This document shows positions 9,386-21,545 of a DNA stretch of 64,000 bases, piece after piece. Under the pieces are notes generated by a model. It ran no database searches. It was not told the DNA's origin and saw nothing but the letters and a program-made list of their open reading frames with translations. The translations under genes and the position numbers were made by a program. Positions within the stretch are counted from its first letter, which is position 1. The number at the start of each line of letters is the position of its first letter. Source of the DNA: Arion vulgaris (lineage: Eukaryota > Mollusca > Gastropoda > Stylommatophora > Arionidae); the NCBI GenBank assembly GCA_020796225.1, contig CM036756.1:61904644-61968643 (forward strand), given 5' to 3'.

Positions 9386-9884
9386 TGTCTACTATACATT
9401 TCCAAGATCTTTGTTTTCTTATTTATTTTTCCCTTCAGTGTCCAAGAGACGGTCATTGTCACAGGCCATTCTCACATGTCCCAGCTATTTCCATCTAATT
9501 TTTTAAAGGATACTTTCTAGGTTTTTTTTTCTAAACTGAAATCTAGATGAAATTTACTGTCTGATATTTTGTTTGTTTAGAAGAGTTCTGAACTACAAGT
9601 GTTATATAACAAATGATAGAATGATTAGCTGTATGATTTTTATATATTATATGTTTTTACCAATGTGTCTTCATGCGCTGAGTGAATTGTTAATTTTATA
9701 TACAGACCAAAGATTGCGTACAGTTATTTTTTTGTATAAAACATTTCTGATTTTACTCTAAGGAATAACATTAAAAGAACAGATCTACCCATCTTTAAAA
9801 AGTTTGGCTCATTCAGAAAATCTTGATTTTATGGGTCAGGATTAAGTACCCATTTTTTATGTTGTTAGTGTTAAATCAAATTGT
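9386..9884. other. AT-rich stretch, no feature recognised
   Basis: T-rich spacer between a LINE fragment and a SINE. Nothing supportable. Confidence 0.35.
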
Positions 9885-10080
9885 GCGACAGATTAGCGTA
9901 ATGCATTCGCATATCGTCTGAGACGCAAAACGGTTGTGGGTTCAATCCTGCACTCAACGTTTCACATATGAGGAAAGAAGTGGCCCTCCTACCTCCTGCA
10001 CACTAAGGCCTAGAAATGTAAAGTGAAGTAACTTCATACTATAAGGTCTGAAAAGGCTACGAGAAATGTTATTTTATTTT
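9885..10080 (+). mobile_element. SINE H, tRNA-headed
   Basis: A tRNA-like head with a box A-like 'gattagcgtaatgcattcg' and a box B-like 'ggttcaatcctgc', followed by a body with 'atgaggaaagaa', 'cctgcacacta' and 'tctgaaaaggctac'. Copies with the same body are at 28390-28920 and 40290-40525. Confidence 0.7.
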
Positions 10081-12389
10081 AGATCAAATATTTTGTCTGC
10101 ATACTTTTTTTTATTCTACTTTTTCCGTTACCTTCTAAAATGTTGCCTGGCACTCTTTTTTGTGTCAGCTTTAAGATGTCAGGTTGAATAATTTCAACGA
10201 AAGTAATGGTCAACCTGAGGCAATTAGCATATAATCTATGTGACTGGGGTAGTATGTCCCCATTGTTTGCATCTATTTGCCTTTAAATTGCAACAAAAAT
10301 ATTGAAATGTGATAGAATTTACTGTGTTATAGCTCACATAAACTGCTGATGAAGCATGTGACATGTTTCACCTTGATTTTTGACTGCTCTGTAATACAAC
10401 TATTGATAATTATTCATGAAAAAACACTATATGTCTTTCTATGCTTGTCTTTTAATTAGGTTTGCTGCTACTGCAGCTTACAAGTTCTTGTCCATATCAA
10501 AGGTCCACAATTTTGTGCGTTTTTCTGTTAGCTTTAGTTTTTGTTAGATTGGTTTTGTTAAAATTGAATTATTTCAATGCAGCTTCTCATTCATTCATAA
10601 CTTTTAAAGATGTCATAAAATTATCACTATCATTGCTAGGGAGTTAGGATTCCTACCATTTCACTGTGTTATGTATTATATAGAATCGTCATTTTACGTC
10701 CTGTGTTGTCTTGTATCCTTTGCTTGATAAATTCTTTTTGGTTGAAATATTACTTTGGCTTGTTTTTGTACTTTGTAAAACTGCCTTGCTTTGTGTTATC
10801 ATGTTTTGCCTGAAAAATCTTCCATCCTACACAAGTATCCTTAAAAAATTTTTAAAAAAACAAGCGTATGTTCTACTTTGTTCTTATGTTTGCTAGGTTT
10901 TAATTTTCATACAGTTTTGTATCTATTTATCAGGTTCTAACTTTAACCCTTTCGCTGCTACATACTTTCTGAAGACAGAGCTAAAAATAGCTACTCTTTG
11001 TTTCTAGGTCACAAACGTTAATGTACACCTATAGCAGTGACAGTAGCAATGTATAACGTGTTAATACATCTTTAGCCCACAGAGCAGAGATAATAACAGA
11101 CATGTTAATGCGTCTTTAGCAGTGAATGGGAAAAACGTCTATACACGTCCTTAGCAGCTACACAGTTTGTATCTGTTTGTCAGGTTCTAACTTAAACACA
11201 GTCTTTATCTATTTTCTAGGTTTTAGTTTTCATGCAGATTTTTTCTGTTTGTCAGGTTTTAATGTTGTTTATCGCTAGCATTTGTTGACTCTAGTATACT
11301 GAAGTTGTCATGCCTAGTTACATAGTGTGTTTTACAGTCTGTTGATTTCTATTTGTATTGTGAAGATCCATGATTTACAGCACCAGCATGATGATGATTG
11401 TTTTTGCTTGTTTTTTTTGTTTAGACTATCTCACAAATCGAAACAAAATTACGTTTGTAGTAATTTTTTGTTGCATACATTTTCTTGCACTTTTTTTTAA
11501 ATTAATGACAATGTTATATAATTTAAGGATTTATCACTTGTTAAATATGTGAATGTCAAAAAAATTGTTACCTTAGTTTTTATCATTATTTTTATCTTAA
11601 ATATTTCTTTTAAAATGTAGGATTTGCTAGTAGTGTTGTAAGAATTGGTTGAACTTCTTTGTTTAAGAGGATAAGAAGATGGTACATACTTATGACGAGA
11701 CATCCGCTACACACAAATATGGCTGATAGCAAGAGCACGTCAAGAACAAAATAAATAATTGTGGAATGTCATGGATGAAGCTGGCAGAAAAGACAATGGG
11801 ATTGGGGTAAAATGTTGAAACAATAAGCATAGGTAAAGAATGGGTCAATTGCTCTCGGCAGCACATGCAGAGATGGCTGTAATGGATGTACAGACCTTGA
11901 AATAGATGGTTAATCAGTGACAATTGAAATGAAAGTGATGTTGTTAGTCATTTGATGCCACTGATGAGTCATTTGCTACAAGATTTAAAAAAATCAGAAA
12001 TGGGTTTCTCAGCTAGAGTCAAATGTGTTTCAGAGAGACAGTTAAATGAAACAATTATTTTAGTCTCAGTCCATGCTTCGAAAGTTTCAGAATTGATGTC
12101 TCCAGTATGAGTGGGTCACATATAGAGACCTCTAACCTTGACAGGCATATATGGTTTTACTGTCCTTGTTGTTTGTTTGTTTGTGTTTTTTTCTAGAATA
12201 TCCGCTTGTTAACTAATTTTTATAACTTGAGCTTTCATAGGTCATAAGAATGTTGGGCTGTGGTTTACAGTGATTAAGTTGCAACATTTTGCTTTTTTAT
12301 GCCCAACACATTCTGTTTCAACATGTGTTTGCTTGGTTATGTCTCCCTTATTGTCTGTGTGACATGGAAATTCATGGTAACTAAAAAGT
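10081..12389. other. Long T-rich intergenic stretch
   Basis: Over 2 kb of T-rich DNA with many short open frames that look like composition effects. A weak copy of repeat W is present at about 10700-10830 (gataaattc...actttgtaaaactg...gttttgcc). Around 11000-11160, short phrases such as 'ctttagcagt' recur in AT-rich context. No exon, RNA gene or complete mobile element was recognised. Confidence 0.4.
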
Positions 12390-12710
12390 GGATAGGCTGT
12401 TCTCAGGGATAGCTATGTTAGGAACAATGGACAAGAGTATTGTGTTGAAGGCCCTTAACGATTGCGTGCTGGATGTCATCACAGCTATTGATGAGGATAG
12501 AGTCCTGAGACTGCAACAGTTTAGAATACATCGCACAAGTAGGCATGGGTACTTGCAAGAGTTAGCTCTTGCAAGAGTGCACAACTTGCAAGCTATTGGA
12601 ATCATCAGTTTGCATGCGCTTCATTATTTACTGAAAACACCTGAGCATCTATGGGATTTGTTTTAGTGCTGTGATGACACCTCTAGCATCATGTAACAAA
12701 GTGAATAGTT
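12390..12710 (+). mobile_element. LINE fragment, diverged I-like RNase H C-terminus
   Basis: A single open frame aligns with family E downstream of RNase H: DRLFSGIAMLGTMDKSIVLK and LDVITAIDEDRVLRLQQF, then AIGIISLHALHYLLKTPEHL. The pattern MDK-I, D-LLD-T-ID and G-ISLH-L-YLL matches family E, but the sequence is clearly diverged, so it is a sister family or an old copy. Confidence 0.65.
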
Positions 12711-12904
12711 TCTCTAAAGAAATGAGTCTTTATTTATAAAATCATTGACAGCTTTGTACTGAAGTTTAAAATATCCTTCCTTGTTGCTTTTGTAGAATCA
12801 TTGAATAAGAGTGTCAAATCATATGCGTGTTCTTACACTTATGATTCCTGTAGAAATTACTTTTACATGATTTTTTCTTGTGATTGTATCTTGAATGTTT
12901 GCAG

Positions 12905-13235
12905 CCCCAGATGAGTTCTCATGATGATCTCCACTGTTGTTTGGAGCTCTTTTTTATTTATGCGCAGCTATGTACATAGCGTAATGTTGGGCCAGCATTC
13001 CATTTCATGACTGGGGCCAGTATTCCATTCCATGCTGTCTGTGCAGGGTACAATCTTGTAGAACCTGCTTTAGGGTTTGTTCACTTGTGCTACAAGAACA
13101 CAGCTCAAACCAAGGATAACACACCCTATCTTTTCCTAGCAACTTCCTGTACAGCACCAGTGACTCACTTTTTGTTCTTCTTCTATTTGGTATTACTTCC
13201 CTTTTAAATGTCAGGTTGTTTTCCATTTATTATGT
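12905..13235 (-). mobile_element. LINE fragment, family K zinc-knuckle end
   Basis: The minus-strand reading CSCSTSEQTLKQVLQDC is a CxC...(H lost)...C knuckle, followed by an HGMEYWPQS segment. It resembles the ends of families A and G but is a distinct family. The sequence near 12990-13040 repeats 'ccag(c/t)attccatt(t/c)ca'. Confidence 0.6.
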
Positions 13236-13239
13236 ATTG

Positions 13240-13760
13240 AGAATAGGGCAGGCCAAAGCTGCGTTTCAGAAAATGAGAAGCATTATAGGCAACAGGTCAC
13301 TGTCAATTGAGATCAAAATGGGAGTTATTCAGTGCTACATAAAACCAATACTGACATATGGATGTGAGTCATGGACGGTAAACAAACAGATATAAAAATC
13401 TCTGGAGGTCACAGAGACGTGGTTTTACAGAAGAATGATGAGAATCCCATGAACTGCTAAAATGACAAATGTGGAGGTGTTGAATGAAACCAAGACACAG
13501 AGAAAACTTATTGTCACTATAAGAAAGAGACAGTCATCATTTTTTGGACATGTAATGAGAAAGGGAGGCTTAGAACACGTGACAACCGGTGAAATCGAAG
13601 GGAGATGAGACAAAGGAAGACAGAGAGAATAAATTTTAGACAGCCTAACTTCATGACACGGAATAGCATCAACATCTGAGATGATAGCAAATACCATAGA
13701 CAGAAATTTGTGGAGATCCATGATCGCCCACACCAGTCAGCATGGCACCTGATGATGATG
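13240..13760 (+). mobile_element. LINE fragment, RTE-like reverse transcriptase C-terminus (family L)
   Basis: With stops ignored, translation gives MRSIIGNRSLSIEIKMGVIQ then ILTYGCESWTVN, the conserved post-catalytic block of RTE-like reverse transcriptases (YG.E.W). FYRRMMRIP and SFFGHVMRKGGLEHVTTGEI follow. Several stops make it a pseudogene. The family recurs at 44440-44712. Confidence 0.75.
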
Positions 13761-13939
13761 TATTGTGAATCGTCTTTTCTTGCTGACATGACTTTTATTT
13801 ATAGAAAATATGCTTATTTCTTGAATGCTCTTCAGTATTGTTGACACTGTGATATCTGTTTTCATGTTCTCCACTTTTGTTCTAATGCTGTATAAAACAA
13901 TTAGCTTTCACTATAGAGTATTTCTTATTCAGAGATTTG

Positions 13940-14020
13940 CTAAACATATACTTTTTCGGACCGAGCCATATGGGGTAAAACCTGGTGCAATGAAGTCAAT
14001 CCTTCGGCTTTAAAACCCTT
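13940..14020 (+). mobile_element. SINE I fragment (3' end)
   Basis: Contains 'ggaccgagccatatggggta' and 'gcaatgaagtcaatccttcg', the invariant 3' part of SINE I. Confidence 0.6.
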
Positions 14021-14948
14021 TATATTTTTTCCAGCTAGGAAACAAAAGCACATTGCCTACACTGTCTCAGTACAGCGCACAAGCTGCTTTTTAAAATGTT
14101 ATCTTAACTTTACTGAAAATTGAACTTATGTGGTCAGAATTATAGGACCTGTAGCCTAAAAGCTCTATCACTAATTTCATGTTGCATATTAGTCTTTCAC
14201 CTACAGCAACTGTGGCAAGGATTGCCACTCCAGAATAAGCTATTACAGCCACAATAGATGTTGTTATTCAGCACAGAACAAACTACATGACACAAAACGT
14301 ATTGTCTCCTGAGACAAAGAATCCAATGATTAGTCTTTCATTATTTCAGTCACTTAAGGGGGTGAAGTTTTGTTTGAAAAGATTGTTGAAAGTTGAAACG
14401 CAATTTGTTATAAAATATTTGTGTTTACTTTTAATTCTAAGATGTAGAGAGGGGTGTCTAAAACTTAACCAGATTTTTTTTTTTGTGTGAATAAGTTAAC
14501 CTTTCATCTGCGAATAACGGATACATATGTCTTGTGATTTTGTCCTTACAAAGTAAGTAATGTAGAATTATATTGTTTAGTGGTTACTGTCTTGAAAGTT
14601 TCTGATGTACAGTGCTGGCAGGTGTTGTTTTTCCTTATGTGATAATGTGCCCTGCAGAATTAATTAAGGATACTTTTTTTTAATCATGATTCTTGTCATT
14701 CCTTCATGTCAGATTAGTTTATTTTTTTCTATTATCTTCTGATGTCAAGGATTTTTAAAAATCTTTAACTGCTTACTTCAATTTGGAGTTACTGTAAAAT
14801 TTTTCTGTTATACTTTGACCGAAGCAAATAATTTATTGTCTCGAGTTTATATTTATTTACCATGTCTGTTGTGTGTAGGGAAAAATTCTTCAATATTGCC
14901 TTGTGTGCATGATATGAATGTTGGACATAAACTTTCATATATATATTA
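14021..14948. other. AT-rich stretch, no feature recognised
   Basis: No exon or repeat recognised. Scattered short open frames only. Confidence 0.35.
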
Positions 14949-14950
14949 TA

Positions 14951-15204
14951 CAGGGTGTTCAAGATAATTGCAGCCCGTGAATGGATCTGGAATATATGTA
15001 TGGAAATGGGAAGGTTCAGTTATGACGTAGTATAGGTCAAGGTTGTGTGACGGTGTGTAATTGTAGTGCGGGAAGGGGCGATGAACAAATGTGTTGTAGG
15101 ACGAGCTAGTCAGAACCGGTTTAAATAGTAAATAAACACAACGCGATAGGTTATCTGGCAACTTTTGAATTGTCAATGGGGCTGCAATTATCTTGAACAC
15201 CCTG
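14951..15204. mobile_element. MITE with about 28-bp perfect terminal inverted repeats
   Basis: The left end cagggtgttcaagataattg followed by cagccc is the exact reverse complement of the right end (gggctg followed by caattatcttgaacaccctg). The 254-bp element is flanked by TA on both sides (14949-14950 and 15205-15206), the target duplication used by the Tc1/mariner superfamily. The interior has no coding capacity. Assignment to a mariner-type MITE is inferred from TIRs plus TA. Confidence 0.8.
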
Positions 15205-15277
15205 TATATATTTTATATACTTGCAATGTAAGCTGGGTCATTAGGCTGGCTTATACTATTTCTGTGATTATCATATG

Positions 15278-15486
15278 AATATTTTTTTTTCCGATCCAGA
15301 AGCACTTGAGCTTTCAGCTCTTGGCTCGGTGCCATGGACATCGTAACCCTTCGGTTCGGTGCCACAAACACCGTGAATCTGGGGAACCTGTGGCTTTCTG
15401 CCAGCCGCGAAATTGAACCCGCACTCACAGAGGGCTAGTCACCCGCAGTCCAACGCACTACGAACACGCTGGGCAGGCGGGCTAAA
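15278..15486 (-). mobile_element. SINE P, tRNA-headed
   Basis: Flanked by 'atcatatg' (15270-15277 and 15487-15494). On the minus strand the head shows a box A-like 'cgtagtgcgttgg' and a box B-like 'gggttcaatttcg', followed by a body with 'ggttacgatgtccatggc' and an A-rich end. A second copy lies inside 46491-47147. Confidence 0.65.
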
Positions 15487-15494
15487 ATCATATG

Positions 15495-16264
15495 GATAAG
15501 AGCGGGTGGTTGAATGGTAAAACAGGGTGGTATTTCCTGAAGAAAACATTCCTTATTCGACCCTTCGGTAAGTACAAAACATTTTTTGTTGTGCAGAAAA
15601 TATAATTGATCTTGTATGTGCGCTCTGTTTAAGAATACAATAATTTTAATGCTTTTAATTTGTGATTGATAATTGGAAATATTTTCATCTGTTAAATATC
15701 GAGATATGAAAAGTTTTCTGATTACACAGCTGTGTCTACGGTATCTGGAATCTGTTCTTGTCAATTTGGTATTAATATTTATTTATTTAGAATTTTGTTA
15801 GATTGAATACTAGCTCTATTTTGTAACTGTTTTTCTCTTTCTCTGCCATGTGTATCTTTTATATCTGTATTCTTAGTTCAGTATCATTATCAAATTTTTA
15901 ATTTTATCAGATTTTCAGTCCTCTAAGTTTCTAACTCAAAGCAGTTGTAGTTCTTTATGATAATTGTCCTCTCTCTCCAGGTGGTCTTTTTCAGGTTTTT
16001 TCCCTAAAGCAGATCCTGCCTTAATTTTCTGTCAATAGTATAGATGATTCAGTAGCAACCTTCTTTCCACCCAACATAAAACATTTCATTTGATTTGTAT
16101 ATTTTTTAACATTCTTTTTATTACATTCCTAAGCCATAATTTTAATGTAATCGTCAACTTCAGAAACTCAAAAACAATCTGTATGCATTTATTAATCTAT
16201 ACATCTGCTGATAGTCCTTCTGCTTTATACCTAATTGTAGACAAGTTGTAATCAAAATCTGTTT
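15495..16264. other. AT-rich stretch, no feature recognised
   Basis: No exon, RNA gene or mobile element recognised. Confidence 0.35.
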
Positions 16265-16690
16265 AACTGTCAGCTTCTTCTTCTTGAGCCCTAGGTAGGC
16301 ATAGGTCTGCAACTAAGGTCTTCCAAGCCCGCCTATTAAAGGTCAACTTTTCCAGATCTACCCCCACTCTCCCCATTTTCTTGCATTCCGTCTCCAGCTC
16401 CCTTCTTCAGGTGTTCCTGGGTCTTTCCTTACCTCTATTAGCCTTTGGGTTCCATCTGAGAGCCTGTCTTGTGATGCTGCCAGGTGGTCTCCTCAGTGTG
16501 TGTCCTATCCATCGCCACATTCTGCCCCTTATCTCTTGTTCCACTTACTGTTGTTCCTCTCTATCCCAAAGTTCCCTGTTTATGGTCATATCATGCCATT
16601 ACAGATGAAGTGCAGACATCTATTGATGAACATCTACAACTTTTTGGTGTTACCCTAAGTTGTTCTCCATGTCTCAGCTCCATATAGAAG
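16265..16690 (-). mobile_element. LINE fragment, RTE-like C-terminus (family N)
   Basis: The minus-strand reading begins GAETWRTT (the YGAETW block), continues with FINRCLHFI and passes through a GDGxDTH region (matching RRWRWIGHTLRKP of the copy at 29115-29390). It ends with a LGLKKKK-type (GAA)n tail. It is decayed by several frame breaks. Confidence 0.65.
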
Positions 16691-16800
16691 GACAGATTGG
16701 CAGTGAAATACGAACAAACAAAATCTAAGTGTCAGCAGATTACCATAAATAACTTGTTTCTCATCATTTGAAACCTTAAGTTTGTTGGAAATAGTTATCT

Positions 16801-17062
16801 TCTCTTCTTCTTCTTCTTCTTTGCGTTGTTCTTTACAACCAATTTTAATCACTCTTTGTGATATGTTTGATCTTTGCCAAGAACATGTATTCGTTGCACA
16901 TTGGTTTGGTAGGCCCCTAAATGCATAGACTTCTATACGTTTAGGACATGTACATCCGATTTCAGCCAAACCTCCTTAGTCGCCTCTTCGACATGCGTGG
17001 CAGGTAACAGTGGTGCCATTCTTTACACCCCAAATTTGGGCCCCGGTAACCACTCGGGCGAA
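16801..17062 (-). mobile_element. SINE B, complete copy
   Basis: Perfect 14-bp duplication 'ggaaatagttatct' (16787-16800 and 17063-17076). Read on the minus strand it has the head (ccgagtggttaccgg type), the central block around 'aggcgactaaggaggttt', the body, the tail 'atcacaaagagtgattaaaa', and (GAA)n. Confidence 0.85.
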
Positions 17063-17479
17063 GGAAATAGTTATCTATTTTTCATATTAGTTTCCTTGGT
17101 ACTTTTTCTTTTTGTTTCATAAAGAATACAGTTAATTACATCTTCTATGGTATTTTCTGCAAAATTAGTAGCCTCTTTGAATGCTGTGATATGATGAATT
17201 GGTGAATGCCCTCTGCATTACAATAGAATTTAATATCTTCTGAGGCGTAGGATGGCTATATTTAGTTCCTCAACGCTGTATATAATTGGATCATGATTGC
17301 AATTTGGGTGCAGTGTTTTGTGATATTTTACCACAGGAGCAGATTTTTGTCTCACTGGTTTTGAAATTCTTGTACATGAGACTCAGTTGCAAGTTGTGAT
17401 GAACTCATCAAACAGATGAGACTGCAGATTACCATCCAAAGTCTGAATTCTAAGGTCTGTTGTTTTTGTGGAAGAGATT

Positions 17480-17920
17480 CTTTCTTTTCTCCAATCCTGT
17501 TTTGCCTCACAGCGTCAGGTCAAGAAGAGATTTCTAAAGCGGGCCTTGTGTGCACCGTAGATAGTGTCTTTCGTCGCCTCTGTTATCTCTGAGGTCCATC
17601 TTTTGCATGGCCTGCCTTTTGCTTAGTACTCATTGTATCAGAGTAGCATTGCTCTTTGAGGTGCACTATCTATTGGTAATCTGCTTATGTGGCCGAACCA
17701 TTTAATTTGTTGTTTCTTGACGAAGTCTAGTACTGATGTTGTACCCAGTTTATTTCTTATGTCTTAATTTCTCAGCCGGTCTTTTCTTGTTACCCCAGCA
17801 TTCTGCATAGACACTTCATCTCTGTCGTGACTAGTTTTCTTCTATCATTTGTTGTCAGTGTCCAGATTTGACACTGGTAGCATAATGTGAGGAGAAAGAT
17901 TGTGTTGAACAGATTGTGGA
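17480..17920 (-). mobile_element. LINE fragment, RTE-like (family M)
   Basis: The minus-strand reading contains TLCYQCQIWTLTTNDRRKLV, the YG.E.WTLT-type block, followed by a DXXKK-Q-I-W-FGH-like region and a QKAGHAKDGPQ end. Stops and shifts are frequent. Further copies are at 19735-20165 and 53830-54290. Confidence 0.65.
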
Positions 17921-18824
17921 AGAGATTTTATTAGTTTATTGTCACTGTGACTTGCCATCTACTGCCTCATAATAGCTGCCTTGATTGACATCTTGGTTGC
18001 TTCATGGGAGTAGCCAGAGATTGGTTGTTACAAGACCCACCTACCTCTCTTCTTGCCAAAATGTCAGCTCTGTCATTTCCTGTTATATTGCAATGTCCTA
18101 AAAGTTATTGCAGAATTACACATTTGGCCACCTGACTCAGCTATTTCCCAAGTCTACTTTGAGGATGATTTTGTGGCCTTGTACTGTCTGTAACACAGAT
18201 TTAGCATCTTTAAGGACAGTAATTACATAATCAAAACATATTGTCATATTTTTTTTCCATTTGTTCCCAAAACTTTCATTTTGTAATTTATCATAACTGA
18301 ATGTAATTATTTATGTTAATTTCAGAACAAAATATAACCGTAAAGAAAGATTTTATTCAAACAGAATTTACTCATCAACTGCATATAAAATACTCACAAA
18401 TTTTTTCAGAAGAATTAATATAAACCTCATCATCATCAGAGACGTCACCTTTTCATTTTTTTAATTGTTATTTAACAATCTTTGTTAATAAAACAAATAA
18501 ATTATTGTTGATCTTGTTATGTGTGGGCTGATATGTTTATTAAGCTGTGTTATTCCAGTTTTATTGAACCATATTATGTTCTCTGAGTCTTTCTTAATGA
18601 CATTCAGATTGCCATGTGAGATTACTTGTAGTATATGGTAATATTTCACTTGAACCAAATAATTAATTAATTAAAGGAAGGAATAAAATCAACATGTATT
18701 CACTTTTGGTTAGAGGATTATTGGTTGTTTTTTTGTTGTTTTAGCTTGTAATACTACTGCTTAGTTGTGATGCATTATTGTGCCGTGTTGTTGTGTACAT
18801 TTCCATAGATATATGGCTTAATAC
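17921..18824. other. AT-rich stretch, no feature recognised
   Basis: No gene or mobile element recognised. Confidence 0.35.
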
Positions 18825-19340
18825 TTCTTCTTCGAATGCTCCCTATCGACCACATGTTAAACCACTCTTTGTGGTATGTATGTGATCTGAGCCCAAGAGC
18901 GATTGTACACTGTGACTTCTTCTTCGAACGCTTCATATCAACCACTTGTCAACCACTCTGTGTAATTTGTATGTGATCTGAGCCTAAGAGCAATTGTATG
19001 TTGTGCCAGTTATGCGCCTACAAGTAGGCCAGCACATCCGATTTCTGCGCTGCTTTTTATTTACTAGGTAGCATCCCTAGGGCCTACTTCAATCACCTCT
19101 TACGATATGCCTTGTAGGTTGCAGTGGTACTATTCTTTGCTTCCCTCGCGGGCCCCGGCACCACACGGGTGTACACTGTGCCAGTTATGCGTCTACAAGT
19201 AGGCCAGCACTTTCAATTTCTGCGACACCTTTATTTATTAGTATAGCTTCCTAGGCCCTACCTTAGTCGCCTCTTATGACATGCTTTGTAGGTCACAGTA
19301 TTACTATTCTTTGCTCCTTGCAAGCTCCGCAACAACGGAC
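18825..19340 (-). mobile_element. Outer SINE C, split by a second SINE C
   Basis: Flanked by an 11-bp duplication 'tggcttaatac' (18814-18824 and 19341-19351). The element is interrupted at 18915-19169 by another copy of its own family. Its two halves, 18825-18914 (tail) and 19181-19340 (body, block and head), join to give one full SINE C. Confidence 0.85.
18915..19169 (-). mobile_element. Inner SINE C, complete copy nested in a SINE C
   Basis: A 255-bp full copy with its own perfect 11-bp duplication 'tgtacactgtg' (18904-18914 and 19170-19180), which is sequence belonging to the outer element. Family landmarks read on the plus strand are (TTC)n, 'atcaaccacttgtcaaccac', 'gcgcctacaagtaggccagc', 'tcttacgatatgccttgtag' and 'ggccccggcaccacacgggt'. 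Confidence 0.88.
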
Positions 19341-19377
19341 TGGCTTAATACTAATTTGTATTATTTGATTTGATTAA

Positions 19378-19660
19378 TTGATTGTATCATGATCATTGTA
19401 CTTTGGTGAATAACAATGTGTGCTGCAATCTCTTTATTTTACCCTTGAAGATCTCAGTGACATTTCTTAGCACAGATAACAAGCCCCAGTGTAATTTTGA
19501 AGGCATTTTATTATAATTTTTAATAAGCTTTTTCTGGGCAACAGCTTTCAAGTCTAATACTGATTGTTACTGCCAGGGGTTCTTTGAGTACTCAACTTTA
19601 ACGTGGGACCTATGTTTATCTGCCTTTGATAGGACTGAAACTCAATCTAGCTACATTAGT
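19378..19660 (-). mobile_element. SINE F, head-truncated
   Basis: Shows the tail gattaattgatt, the 'gatctcagtg' region, 'ccagtgtaattttgaag' and 'ggactgaaactcaatct', in SINE F order on the minus strand. The tRNA-like head is absent. Confidence 0.6.
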
Positions 19661-19734
19661 ATAAGTTGCAATCATGTTCTATTAGGAAAGAAAAGAAATT
19701 TTAAAAAAGAGATCCTTCTACTTTCTTCTTTTTT

Positions 19735-20165
19735 ATTATTTTTCTAATCCTGTTTAGCCTCAGATTGTCAGGATAAGTAGAGATTTCTAGAACAGGCTTT
19801 TGTGTGCCCTTCATAAATAGTGTTTTTCACAGCCTCTGTTATTTCTGAGTCCACTTTTTGGTCGGCCTTTTGCTTTGTATCCACTGTATATGACCAGCAT
19901 TGCCCTTTGAGATGCACTGTTTGTTGGTAATCTGCTTTTGTGACTCATTCCTCTCCTCTTCTTGCATAAGGACTCAACAGTTGCTCGCCACTTTTTCCAG
20001 TCTCTGGCTGTTTTCCTTATGGTCTCCCAGGACTGTTGTCATTATTCAGTTCCTCAAGAAGTCTCTGTCTCCAGGAATCTGCTTATGTGACTGAACTGTT
20101 GTTTTTTAGTGAAGTTCAGTACTGGTGTTGTACACTCCTTTTTCTGATGTCTTCATTTCTAAATT
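19735..20165 (-). mobile_element. LINE fragment, RTE-like (family M)
   Basis: Parallel to 17480-17920 ('ctaatcctgttt...cctca', 'gccttttgctt', 'ctgcttttgtgactc'), but with an extra stretch at about 19945-20065. Strongly decayed. Confidence 0.55.
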
Positions 20166-20184
20166 TTGGGTTATTTGTCATATT

Positions 20185-20530
20185 CAACTGTCCTTGACAT
20201 GTGGGTGTTTGTGATAATGAGAGAACGAACAGACTAACATCAACAGCATCAATCATCAGGAAATTAAAGATGGATGCCCTTTCGGTTTCTTAGTGACTTC
20301 CTGTTGGATGAAGACACAAAAATTAATATTGCATCTATCCAGTGACTTTATGAGTCTAGAATTACACATTGTACAAGCAGGACAGGATGCCTGAGGGGCA
20401 GAATGAGGAGTATGTTTGACCAGATAGTCATAGAAACTATCAGTATGCAAACATTTACGCATCTGCTGGAGGATACCGTGCACATATGGGTCTGCCAGAT
20501 TACTATAACGTCAGTTCAGTAATCAATAAC
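20185..20530 (+). mobile_element. LINE family E 3' fragment
   Basis: Translation with shifts resembles GVxxNERTD, then LxDFLLDEDTKINIASIQ, then SMFDQIVIETISMQTF. It ends at 'cgtcagttcagtaatcaata', the same 3' end as 9385, 36175 and 52545. Confidence 0.6.
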
Positions 20531-20559
20531 CAACCAATTATTCTTTCGCTTAAATGCCA

Positions 20560-20990
20560 TAATGTGAACAATATTATCAATATAAGGGATTACTGCAGTA
20601 AAACAATGTAGCAATGACGAAACACTTAAGAACAAAGTAATCCAATTTTACAAAGCACAAAAACAAGATACAGTGACATTTCAACAAAAAGGCTTTTATC
20701 AAACAAAGGATACAAAAGAAGCAAAGAAATACAGACTTCCTTATACAGTCAGACAATACATCCTAATGGTCGTAAATGAAAATATATGACTAAAAACAAA
20801 AATGAAATAAATGGGAAAAACTAGAAATGGAAAAGAAGATAAAACAATAATCAAATATATATGTAGCAAATATATACATATACATATAAATTATGGAGCA
20901 TGAGAAGAGACAGTATAAAGAAGCATAATAATGTAGTGTGTCAAGTCCATGAGGTAATGTGAATGGGGTCATCTGTGAATTCTTAATAAT
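20560..20990. repeat. Dispersed repeat W
   Basis: Same order of blocks as 3340-3800 (tttacaaagcac, ggcttttatcaaacaaa, gaaataaatggg, agaagcataa). Family unidentified. Confidence 0.45.
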
Positions 20991-21114
20991 TTAGAAGAAA
21001 CAAAAATTCATAAAAATCCAATGTAACAAATACATTTCTTTGTTTGATTCTTGTAAAACAGTTTATATTGCATTATGTTGTACACTTGCTGGTCTGTATA
21101 TATATCTTTATAAT

Positions 21115-21345
21115 TATGTGACATGGGCACGTCTCAGACACTGGAACGAGTTCGAGAATTAGGCATTAAGTGTGGACATGCCAGACAGTGTCGTCTTCGT
21201 GGTGGAGAGAGAAGATATACTAATCAACTTCTCATGGGTACGGTGAGCAAATGGACTTTGGGATGGCTGCTGCAGCGGAGGACAAAGCATGCATGGGAAT
21301 GCCCAATGTGCCGTGGACGCCGATCGCATAACATAACATCTTTAT
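21115..21345 (+). mobile_element. LINE family D 3' fragment
   Basis: Translates to SQTLERVRELGIKCGHARQC followed by RLRGGER, the same as the C-terminus of the long minus-strand copy at 30290-32620. It then has the family's 3' end 'tttgggatggctgctgcag' and a short ATAAC-type tail (cataacataaca). Confidence 0.75.
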
Positions 21346-21545
21346 AATTCATTTATCTGGAACTGCTACCATGAACTTTGGTTTTCCTTGACCTTCTTAT
21401 ATGACAGCGGGTGTTTGTTATTAGCATGTACTTTCCTAGGAAAGTCATCTTACAGGACTAACGAGTCTTTCCTATCTGGGTTTATGTAAAGTTGCCTTAC
21501 TAGGTGGATTCTCAGTCAAGACTATTATACTTCTCATCATCATCA

